Below the pieces are notes generated by a model, which ran no database searches, had not been told where the DNA came from, and was given only the letters and a program-made list of their open reading frames with translations. Source: Centropus unirufus (Eukaryota > Chordata > Aves > Cuculiformes > Centropidae). From it: 64,000 nt of DNA. This document shows positions 25,893 through 35,599 of this stretch, in pieces. The DNA lies in the NCBI GenBank assembly GCA_013397695.1, contig VYZI01000035.1, forward strand, positions 3,557,179-3,621,178, given 5' to 3'. The translations under genes were made by a program, and so were the position numbers. Every line of letters begins with the position of its first letter. Position 1 is the stretch's first letter.

Positions 25893-26689
25893 GTAATGCT
25901 CTGGGGTGGGAGAAGGGATTCATGTGCCTTGGGTTGCAGGCAGAAACCCTGTGGATGCAGGAGGAACTCCTTACCCGTCTTCCCGCTTTTGCTCTCTGCC
26001 CTGATTGCTGGAGGACAAGCATGGATCCAGGTTGTGGGGTGGGGTTGTGGCGGGAGTGGGGGCAGCAGGCCAGTCGATCGGGTGCACCTGTAGGGAATCC
26101 TGGGGCATCAGTAGGTTGGGACGCTAGAGAAGGGTGGACACTGACCCTCCCTGGGGGCAGGATGTGTGTGGGGTTTGGGGAATGAGGGTATTTCAATTTG
26201 GCTTAATGGTGTATATGATTTTGCCCTTCCATTCACCAGTGCACTAGTGGAGATTTTTCTTGCCAGGAATGGATAAAGAAAACGGGGATGTATTTGTTTT
26301 CCAGAGACAGCCAGGCTGTGTGACCTTGGGACAAATCACTTTGGCTCTGCTCGGCGAGTCCCGTCTGTTCCTTATTTAATAATCAAACCTAATGTCTCTG
26401 CATGCAAAAATGATTCATTAAGGACAGAGAGGGATATAGATGACACCAGCCGAGCAGGGAGACAGAGACCTAAGAACCAGTGTGTATGCACACATATGCA
26501 TCTGCATACACAGCCACTTAGTTGTAGCAGTGCAGGTAGCTATGCTGGCAGTTAACCTTGTCAAACAGCTTCCTCTAAGACCCATCTCTATGTAATTAAT
26601 TTATTTTTAAAACATGTTTTCGTCCGTGGTAAATGTGACTACCATGACAATTTTCACTGCTGATTGATTTTTTCCATTTTTTCCCCCTT

Positions 26690-26885
26690 TCCCTAAACCT
26701 GCCCGGGACCTGAACGCTGGCGGAGGGCGGTGCTCAGCACCAGGGACAGCGCCCGCCCCGCCGCTGCCCGCGGCCGGCAGGCAGCGCTGTCCCGCGCTCC
26801 GGGGCTCGGCTGCCCCGCTGGTCCCACTTCCATTCGACCTCTTCCCCGAGAAGGGCCTTCTGGCGGCGGGAGGGAGTGGTAGTGT
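26690..26885. promoter_or_regulatory. CpG-rich region 2, candidate alternative promoter
   Basis: This is a compact, very dense CpG cluster: about 21 CpGs in 180 bases (26,701-26,880), including CCGCGGCCGG and GGCGGCGGG. It is flanked on both sides by AT-rich DNA and sits 1.5-2 kb downstream of CpG region 1 and 7.7 kb upstream of the GRM5 coding exon. Human GRM5 is known to use more than one 5' exon and promoter, so a second start site is reasonable. No convincing + strand donor follows within 100 bases, so it may be an enhancer-like or antisense start rather than an exon. Confidence 0.45.
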
Positions 26886-26939
26886 GACTGGATGTAGGAG
26901 GAAGCCGGTGGTTTTTTCTTCTAGTCTTAAGGACAACGA

Positions 26940-29900
26940 GGGGGCATCATGTCAAAAGCAGAATAGCAGAGGACCTCCTTGAAAATATCCCACTATATAC
27001 AATCCTGAAAGAGAAAAATGTGTGATGGAGTCAATTGCCAGGCTCTTTATATTCTCTATGACTTTTTTACTGTATTCTTAAACATTTCTATCACATGCTG
27101 CTATTTTGCGGGTTCTTAAATTCTTTACTACATGCTTATTTTTATGCTACATGGTCAGGAATACAAATATTTCAAAAGATCAGGAGCTATTTTGGGGCTC
27201 TCTGTGTCATTGTCTTTATAATTTTATCTGCTAACATGTTTATAGCCATTTTTTTGTATAGTTGTAGTACTGGAATGTCACTGTAACATCACTCTTGTTG
27301 CCACTTGCTAGAAAATGTTTTCTTGAAGTTGCTACTTGCTACTGTCTTTTCTTGATTGCATCCTCCATACCATACAGTTTTGTTAATCAATTTGGTTTAA
27401 AAATTAATATTAATTAATCAATTAATTAATTTTGTTAAAAAGTCTGGGATTTCAGCTGAAATTACATCAGAGCTATTAATTCTTGCATCATATACTATCA
27501 TGTTATCATGCACATCATCATGTTATCATATACTATCATGTTATCATATACTATCATGTTATCATGTACAACAGTGGCAATAAGTAGTATATTTAGCAGA
27601 ACTGCAGAGATCATTGCAAGTTTTTCTGGGACAGTGAGGCACCTACATATTGAAATCAAAATTGTCTCAGAAACAAAAATGTGTGTGTAGGGACATAATA
27701 TGGGGAAGACTTTTCCTGGGATTGCTAAGAATCTTGTTGCCCGTTATAAGATTCTTTGTTTATTCTCTGTGAAGGCATGAAATCGGTACACTGGTCTGTT
27801 ATTTTCAGTGGCTGTTCTGGCCAAATGGTTAAAATTATTCTCTGCTGCTAACTTTCCTATTTCTAAGCGGAATTACAGGAAGATCCTTCACAGCCTCTCC
27901 AGTCTCTCCTGTTTCCTTGGTCAAAGGGCTTGATCCAATGCCCACCGGAATTCATAGAGCCGATAATGCAATGATTAGCATTTCTTTTTATCTTTTTATT
28001 TTTTTGTGAATAAAAAATTAAATGCAGTAGAAATCTCAGAACTGTGTGTTCATATTAATGTTTCTCACCTAAAGATCATTTGAGTGCATCAGGGTTTTTT
28101 TGCGAACAAACTGAGTTACCTCGGAGGAGTGGGTTTGTGGGACCACCTGCAAAGTGAGCCTCTAGCACTGAGAGCTAAATTGCCAGAATAGCTTGCACCC
28201 AATGCTTAGTGATCGCTTTGCTGATAGCCAGCAGAAATGAGCAAGTATACCTTTTTCATGCATTGGTCCTTGTCAAGATGAGATGTGAGGACTCTCTCCT
28301 TATATAATTGCTTTTCTAAGGCAATTCCATCTCCTGCTACTTAGAAGATCTTCACTGTGCAATATGTGGCAGGACTGATTCTGGACCAGTAATTCAATTG
28401 CTGCTTGCTAAGGTTTTGTTGTCCTTGATGGTGAAACATTGGTTAGTTCCTTGAGACATGATGATTTGTTCCATATCCTCATGAACATATATTATCTCAT
28501 ATCTGATGGCATTAAATTAATTGTCGTATGCACCGTAAATGAATGTTTGAAAAGAATTTAATCAGCAGGTACACAGCTGTAGGTTATACAAACATAGCAT
28601 ATAAGTAAAATCTCTTACTACAAATCAATGGATTTGGGGGCCCTAAATTTTCATGATTTCTCTGATCTGGAAAATCAGAGACATTACAGACATTAAATTT
28701 TAGATAATCTTTCACACATGTTTGACTAAAAGCATTTTTCATGTGTTTAACCCTGAGCATATTCCTAAGTGCTTTCTTGTATCGGGCCTTAAATTTTCGC
28801 TTCAGCAAAATTCTGGGGTTCAGTAATCTGACATTTTATTTTAATCATTTAAATCTTCCTGAAGATTAAGAGAATTGGAACAAATAAGATGTAAAATTAC
28901 AAAATTATAACAAAGAAGAAATATGAAAGAAAGTGATACTCTATCTCTTATCCATTTTTTTGCTCTGATGGAAGACAGACTAAATAAAAAACTTCCCTTT
29001 GCCGAGTTTGTGTTTTATCTATTAGAAGCCTCACAGCCAACAGAATTGACTGCAAAGACAGGTCCTTCACTCTGGGGACACTAGTGGGCGCTGCTCTAAT
29101 AATGTAAGTCACAGGAGGTGTCTTGCATTCCTTTCTTAAGCTTTAGATATTAACACCTGCGGCAGTAGAAGCCCTTAAGAAAAGTTAGACGTGCCCCATG
29201 TATAAACTGTCATACATAGTGTAAAATCAGGCCTTTGTGAACTCCTGTTCATATTACGATTTTTGATCAAGATTTAATTAGTGCCATTAGACATTAGGGC
29301 TTTTTCTGTTTCCTTTGGTCTGCATAGACTGCAACTATATTTGGACTTGCATTTGAGTTGGAAATAAATAATTTTAAGAATTGTATGTTGCTTCGAGCAA
29401 TATTACAGATGCTCATTTTCTACTCAGTTAAACCTCAACATGAAGTAGCTGGAACTCTGCCCTGAAGGCACAGCTGAGAATTTCTCCTGACAGAGACTGA
29501 TATAAAGCTTTTATGGCCAGAGAGAGCAGAGGCTGTAGGAACGTTTTGAGTGCTTCATGAGATCTGTGTCTACAGTCATATAGGTAGCCCTTACGTTTTT
29601 GTCTAGGGCAAAACTGAGTAAAGGACTGATAGGCAGAATTAACTTTCTGCCTTACTACTTCTGCAGTTGCTACAAGTGTGAAGCTAGTATATCAGACAAC
29701 TGAGATCAAAGTGTCTGTCATTTTTTGTTAAAGCATGAGATTTCAGGATTACTTTATAGTTAGATGCGTAGCTGGAATAAATTAGGAAACTCGATATATC
29801 AGTAATTAAGTGCCTAATTCCATTTTGCCTATGTTGCAGTAAATTAAGAATAACTCCCTTGATGCTCAAGCAATTGAACAGTGTGAAAAGTAAATTTGAC

Positions 29901-30429
29901 CATAAGAGCTATGCATGTTGATTTCCTTGTCCATCAATGAAAACAAGTAAATGCAGATAAATTATTAATTGGGAAAGAATTCCCATTATATTACACATCT
30001 ATTCAAGAGTTCACTGTCTTTGATGCTGCTGATACCTCTCCTCTCAGTCTGAAGGCTATGGCATGTCAAATCCCCTTTACAGTTATCCCTAACAATATAA
30101 ACAGAAATTATATTTAAGCTTATAATATTTTGTTTAATTTTATTTTTGTACTCATCCTGCTTGTAACAATAAGCTTCCTGTAGTAGGAAAGAATGTTCAT
30201 CAAAGTGTAGAGTGACTTGCATATGATCCTCAAGGGACAGAATAGCAGTAAAGTTGTGTATTTGAGCAGTTCCCTTGGCCATCTTCTTTTCAGGAAGATG
30301 TTCTCCAGGAAATGTAATTAGTGTGCTTAGTTTACCAGCTCTCTGTTTAGCCATTTTTGCCTAAAATAGAAAGTGTTACCCAACTACCCTAATGACATCT
30401 TTGCATGGCATAACCAGCAGTATCTGGTT
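26940..30429. other. Putative GRM5 first intron, 5' part
   Basis: AT-rich DNA containing the 18-bp tandem repeat and no recognised exon. An uninterrupted 122-codon frame on the - strand (30,354-29,986) has a real ATG but no recognisable domain. Confidence 0.6.
27487..27570 (+). repeat. 18-bp tandem repeat
   Basis: Units read ATCATATACTATCATGTT. Perfect copies are at 27,487-27,504, 27,525-27,542 and 27,543-27,560. A 20-base variant lies at 27,505-27,524 and a partial unit at 27,561-27,570. Within each unit, ATCATATACT and ATCATGTT look like an older sub-duplication. Confidence 0.93.
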
Positions 30430-31595
30430 CCCTGGGTGCTCTGCCTCATGAGGCAGCAAACAGGGAGGGAGGGCAGAACAAAGCTCTCACAATCCATGAG
30501 CAGACGATTGGAGACCTGCTTGGCCAATTAAACATTCACAAGTCCGTGGGGTCAGATGGGATCCAAACGAGCTTATTGAAGGAGCTGGTGGATGTGCTTG
30601 CCAAACCCCTTTCCATCATCCAGCAGCAGTTCTGGCTGACTGAGGAAATTACAATCGACTGGAGACTGGCAGATGTTGCACCCATTTACAAGAAGGATGG
30701 GAGGGAGGATCCAGGGAACTATAGGCCTGTCACCCTGACCTCAGTGCCAGGGAAGGTCATGGAACAGGTCATCTTGGGAGCTATCACACAGCACATGCAT
30801 GACAACCGGGTGATTGGGCCCAGTCAACCCAGCTTCATGAAAGGCAGGTCTTGCCAAACTAGCCTGATCTCCTTCTGTGACAAAGTGACCTGTTTATTGG
30901 ATGAGGGAAAGGCTGTGGATGTAGTCTACCTGAACTTCAGTAAAGTGTTTGACACAGATTCTCACAGCATTCTGCTCAAGAAACTGGATGCTACTGGCCT
31001 GTTCAGGTGCACCCCTCTTGGATGGAAAACTGGCTGGATGGTCAGGCCTGAAGAGTTGTGGTAAATGGAGTTAAACTTAGCTGGAGGCTGGTCACAAGAG
31101 GTGTTCCCCAGAGCTCAGTGCTGGGTCCAGTCCTATTCAATATCTTTACCAATGACCTGGACAAAGGGATTAAATGGACCTTTGGCAGTTCACAGATGAC
31201 ACTAAGCTGGGAGAAAGAGTTGATCTGCTTGAGGGTAGGGAGGCTCTTCAAAGGGACTTAAACTGGCTGCATCGATGGACCGAGACCAATGGCATGAGGT
31301 TTGACAAGGCTAAATCCGGTTCCTGCACTTGCGACACAACAACCCTGTGCAGCACTACAGGCCTGGGGAAGAGTGGATGGAAAGCTGCCTGGAGGAGAAG
31401 AACCTGGGGGTGTTGGTTGACGGCTCACTGAACATGAGACAGCAGTGTGCCCAGGTGACCAAGAATGCCAATGGCATCTTGTCCTGAATCAGAAACAGCG
31501 TGGCCAGCAGGTCCAGGGAGGTGATTCTGCCCCTGTACATGGCACTGGAGGCTGCACCTCAAATACTGTGTCCAGTTCTTTCCCAGTCCTTTCAC
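30430..31595 (+). mobile_element. CR1 LINE fragment with decayed reverse transcriptase
   Basis: This fragment covers much of the reverse-transcriptase domain of CR1 ORF2, a self-copying non-LTR retrotransposon. In order I see LNIHKSVGSDGI, the PGNYRPVTLTSVPGKVMEQ block, KGRSCQTSLISF, AVDVVYLNFSKVFDT, GVPQSSVLGPVLFNIF and the catalytic block FTDDTKLGE. Further RT-thumb sequence follows, up to a piece resembling the CR1 region that ends in an ILPLY motif. The reading frame changes near 31.03-31.06 kb and again near 31.18 kb, and there are stops, so the copy is dead. The second base of the usual FADD catalytic motif is altered to give FTDD. The element stops without the standard 3' tail, so it is truncated at both ends. 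It sits in the putative first intron of GRM5, in the sense direction. Confidence 0.92.
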
Positions 31596-34376
31596 TGCAT
31601 CATGAAAGCCCACAGAAAGCATTATCTTTAGATGTTTTGTGTATGAGTTCTAAGCCTCGTACTATAAGACATGAGCATTTTTCTTGGCATGATCTGTACC
31701 AGCTTTCTAAGTCCCAAGGAAATTGACTTTTACTTTAGTATGGTGGAGTATGTCACAAATTTAATTAATTCTGGAGCAACTACAGTCTGCACCTGGCCCC
31801 TTCTTTTCCATTTGATGCCATGGTGTGGGGAGTTTTGATTTCTTGCAGAACTTGCTTTTGGGCCATAGGAGCCCTCTATAGACATGAAATCTGCTATTAT
31901 TATATAACCAGAAATATAAAGAAAAATCGCAGTTTCAGTTCAGTTTTTACCATGCAATTTTATACTGATACATGCAATGGCAGACAGGAAAAACAAACAG
32001 CTGTTATTTGGAGTGTAGAAGAAAAAAATGGCTCCCTCTCCTCTCTTTATTGTATATCCTGTATGGAAACTGTTTAATCCATGGACATAAGACCAAGAAG
32101 AGCATTTCTAAATGGGATCAGAAGCCAGTTTGACATGTGTTGTAGAATTAAAATGGTGGAAGGGGATTAGATTTTTTATTTTGTATCAAAAGCTCACACC
32201 AGTCCTCTACACTCTCTCTGCCTGTACATATACAGCTGCACAGGCAGCAAGGTTATAAAAAGACATCTAATTGTATATCCAGTTACAGTCGGAGGCAGAG
32301 CTGACATTTGACTAGATATAGTTGTGTTCTGTACATGTAACCTTAATTTGAGAAGCTCAGAAACACAAGCAACCATGGTTTTAAATACCAGAGTACTATT
32401 TATTTTCAAATGTTAATGATTTAGTAAAGAATTAAAGATTATTTTTAAAAGATAATGCTTTGAATTCATTGGACATACAGTAATTTAATGGCTGTGATGT
32501 TGTAGAAAGATATCCCCTGTCATTCATCCATCAGACTTTTTACAAATTTTGCAGTACCAGTTTCAGAGTCATGGAAGAAACAATTGGAAAACATACACAC
32601 AAGAGATATCCTGTTAATTAGAGACTAATTAACCTAAATTTAACTGCTATTATTCCTTAGTGGCAAAGGGTTGCAGTATTGATAAGCTAAGCCTTCCCAG
32701 AAAAGAAAAAAATCTTGAAGTGTTCTGCAGTTTTCTGAACCTTATTTCATTATAAACACTCTCTATTACTAGAAATTAATTACATGAACCTATTAATATT
32801 GCTATTAATATTAAAAAATTCTATATAGTATTTTCTTTTTAAAGATTGGGATTTTATTTGGGAATATTCACTAAAATTGTTGCATGATTTCCACCATGCA
32901 AATTGTTTATGTCTTATAGATATCTAGGAAAGATAGTGATTAAAAAAAGGCTAATGTTAAGCACAAAAGTATTTTTAGGTTTAACTGTGTCATCTTCAGA
33001 ATGAGGAAGATTTTCTCTGTGCCTCTGTATTGAATATCCTATCTGTGAGGGGTAAATTCAAGAATAAATTACTGCTAGATTTTGCATCTGGAAGAAACAG
33101 AAAAAGATTTGCTGTGGAAAAGGTTTCTTTCACTTTGCAATATCTGAGCATTATTAACGATTATTAATGGATTACAAATGAGTTGTGGGTCTGAGATGGG
33201 CAGATATTTCTATATTCTTTTTTATGACATTAAAAAAATTATGTCAGTAAAACTGAGATCATGTTCCGTCCCGGAATTTGGTGTTTGTTTTGTCAATAAT
33301 GAAAATGGGTATATGGTTCACTCACTCAGCATCTTCCTAGATTCAAGTGTGTGCCTAACTTTCGATACTATCAATGGAACAGTGGGCAGCTGTGCAGCAA
33401 TAGATGATACTTTAATGTGCTCAGGGGTGAAGACCTGGACAAATAGTAGTTTAAGCACTACATTTAAACCAGAAGCATCCTGCAAATCCACTGCTAGGTA
33501 CAGAATGTTTTTAAGTATATTTTCAAGTTCCATTTACCACAGCCAAAGATATGAATTGATATTTCCTGATTCACTTTTTTCTCGTTTTTTCCTTCTTTCT
33601 TTTTTTGATGCTTCATCAGTGCTAAAGCTGAGTGCAGGCTACCTTGTGTACCAGCTACAAACTATGCAGATAAATCATTATAGGCACTAACTCACCTGTG
33701 TGGTCTCTATGTTCATTTATTTCTATCACTAAAGTCTGTATAGGTCTCCACAGTGCCAGCATTTGTGAAATTGTTTGTTCGAGATGTTTGATTTAAGGAT
33801 ATAACAGGTTGAAAAGTATTTCATTGGTCTGCTGTTTTAAAATTGTTGCTTCTCTGCAGAAATATTCACTGCTTAAAATAAGTAAGAAAAAATCAGTTTT
33901 CTTATGCCGAACTTATTTTAAAAGTTGTTTTTATCTTGTGTCTTACAAAGAAAAAATAGATTTAGAGCTTTGAAGAACCAGATTCGACATTCCTCAGAAG
34001 ATTTCAAGAAAAACTCTGTCAACAGGAGTATATTAGTGCTTTAATTGATAAAATAGTATAGTCCGAGGTACATTAGTGTGACGTATGTATTTATGATAGT
34101 GAAGGTGTTCAGACACTTCAGGGACTTGTTTTCAGAGACACACATTAGAAATAGTAAAAACTTTCTTTTTGGAATTAAATACTTGCCTGTGTTTTGTGCT
34201 TTTGGAAACATTTTCCAAAAAAGATTTTAAACAAGAGTGTCAAAGAATAATATGCTGATTTATACCAGCAGAGTTACAAGCCTAAGACTGTGAACAGGTG
34301 TAATTTTAGAACAGATTAAAAAGATGACTTTATAACTAATTTTAAAGCTTTTTCTCTTATTTATTCATTTTTGAAG
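31596..34376. other. Putative GRM5 first intron, 3' part
   Basis: AT-rich DNA between the CR1 fragment and the coding exon. An unrecognised 170-codon open frame lies at 33,178-33,690 (+), overlapped by a 71-codon frame on the other strand. The end is the pyrimidine-rich acceptor TTATTCATTTTTGAAG. Confidence 0.6.
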
Positions 34377-34579
34377 GTTATGAGGATTATGATCACATGT
34401 GCAGCTCTGCATAGCTGTCCACTTGGAGATGGTGATGACTCCTTAGAGAATATATGCAAACTCCTGGTTAACCATCAACATAGAGCTCCTTTTATCCAAA
34501 AGATTTGATAACTGCTTTTCACCAGCTCTCCGGTTTTGTTCCATCATGTTGTCTCTACCAGCCTAAACCATTTCCTAAA
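34377..34579 (+). promoter_or_regulatory. GRM5: GRM5 exon 5' UTR with two upstream ORFs
   Basis: A pyrimidine-rich tract ending in AG at 34,375-34,376 makes a plausible acceptor, giving about 203 nt of 5' UTR before the start codon. Two upstream ORFs lie inside. uORF1 runs 34,380-34,508 (42 codons plus stop, beginning MRIMITC; G at -3). uORF2 runs 34,546-34,566 (6 codons plus stop; A at -3) and ends 13 nt before the GRM5 ATG. Both are out of frame with GRM5. No in-frame ATG precedes position 34,580, so that start is the first possible one in this exon. The ORFs are read directly; the acceptor and any translational control are inferred. Confidence 0.6.
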
Positions 34580-35258
34580 ATGGTCCTTTTGCTGTTCTTT
34601 ACAATCCTGTTATTGAAGGAAGATGTCTGTGGCAACTTCGGGCTTTTGGTTTCTGCACAGGCCAATGAAAGAAGGGTGGTTGCACACATGCCTGGTGATA
34701 TTATCATTGGAGCTCTATTCTCTGTCCACCATCAACCAACAGTTGACAAGGTTCATGAGAGGAAATGTGGAGAGGTAAGAGAGCAGTATGGCATTCAGAG
34801 AGTGGAGGCAATGCTGCATACTCTTGACAGAATTAATTTGGACCCCACACTGTTGCCAAATATAACTCTAGGATGTGAAATAAGGGACTCCTGTTGGCAT
34901 TCTGCTGTGGCTCTGGAGCAGAGCATTGAGTTTATAAGAGACTCACTTATTTCATCAGAAGAAGAGGAAGGGATGGTACGATGTGTGGATGGATCTTCAT
35001 CGTCTTTCCGCTCCAAGAAACCCATTGTTGGTGTCATTGGACCTGGCTCTAGTTCAGTTGCTATTCAGGTCCAGAACTTGTTGCAGCTATTCAATATACC
35101 TCAGATTGCTTATTCTGCCACAAGCATGGACCTAAGTGACAAAACTCTGTTCAAGTATTTTATGAGAGTTGTGCCATCTGATGCACAGCAAGCACGGGCA
35201 ATGGTGGACATTGTCAAGCGCTATAACTGGACCTATGTTTCTGCTGTACATACTGAAG
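34580..35258 (+). CDS. GRM5: Metabotropic glutamate receptor 5, first coding exon (partial CDS)
   Basis: This exon encodes the N-terminus of mGlu5, a class C GPCR that binds glutamate at the neuronal surface and signals through Gq to phospholipase C. Residues 1-18 form a hydrophobic signal peptide. From about residue 31 (RRVVAHMPGDIIIGALFSVH) the Venus-flytrap ligand-binding domain begins. With a +6 offset from mammalian numbering, the known glutamate contacts are present: Tyr70, Arg74, Ser158, Ser179 and Thr181. The two N-glycosylation sequons of the family are at Asn94 (NIT) and Asn216 (NWT). The ATG has a strong context (A at -3, G at +4). The exon ends one base into Gly227 at a consensus donor (GAAG|GTAAGA), so it is phase 1 and the protein continues in exons outside what I recognise. 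Six extra residues (19-24) follow the signal peptide compared with mammals. GRM5 is favoured over its paralogue GRM1 by the start MVLLL and LLLKEDV and by the overall near identity to mGlu5. Confidence 0.97.
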
Positions 35259-35571
35259 GTAAGAGGTTATTTTTTCCATATTAGAATGCCTTTGAACAGC
35301 TTTGATATGGTCAAATATGCATATGATGATGTTTACTGACGGATTTTTTTTCAGTCACTTGTCAATGGTATAAAAATTTACTTTAATTGATAGTAACTTC
35401 ACACTCCCTATGGGACTGAAGTAGTATCATATTGACAATTCCTGAAAATAAACTTTGATATACAGGATTGTGTGCATTCTAGGACCACTTGTTGCTGTAA
35501 ATGTTTACTCTGGAGTCTTCTAAGTGAATTTAATTTAATTAAGTCAAAATGTCTTTATTTTTTTCAGTGTG

Positions 35572-35599
35572 TTTATGTAGAATAATTATTCTACATAAA
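35572..35599. repeat. 28-bp perfect palindrome
   Basis: The half-site TTTATGTAGAATAA is followed immediately by its exact reverse complement, with no spacer. It lies 313 bases downstream of the GRM5 exon donor. In RNA it could fold into a 14-bp stem only by opening a loop at the centre. Confidence 0.9.

Noticed and set aside
34505..34579. In-frame extension of GRM5 upstream of its ATG
   Set aside because: The frame is open here, but it contains no ATG before 34,580 (34,505 is TTG), and the ATG at 34,580 has a strong context and matches the known mGlu5 start.
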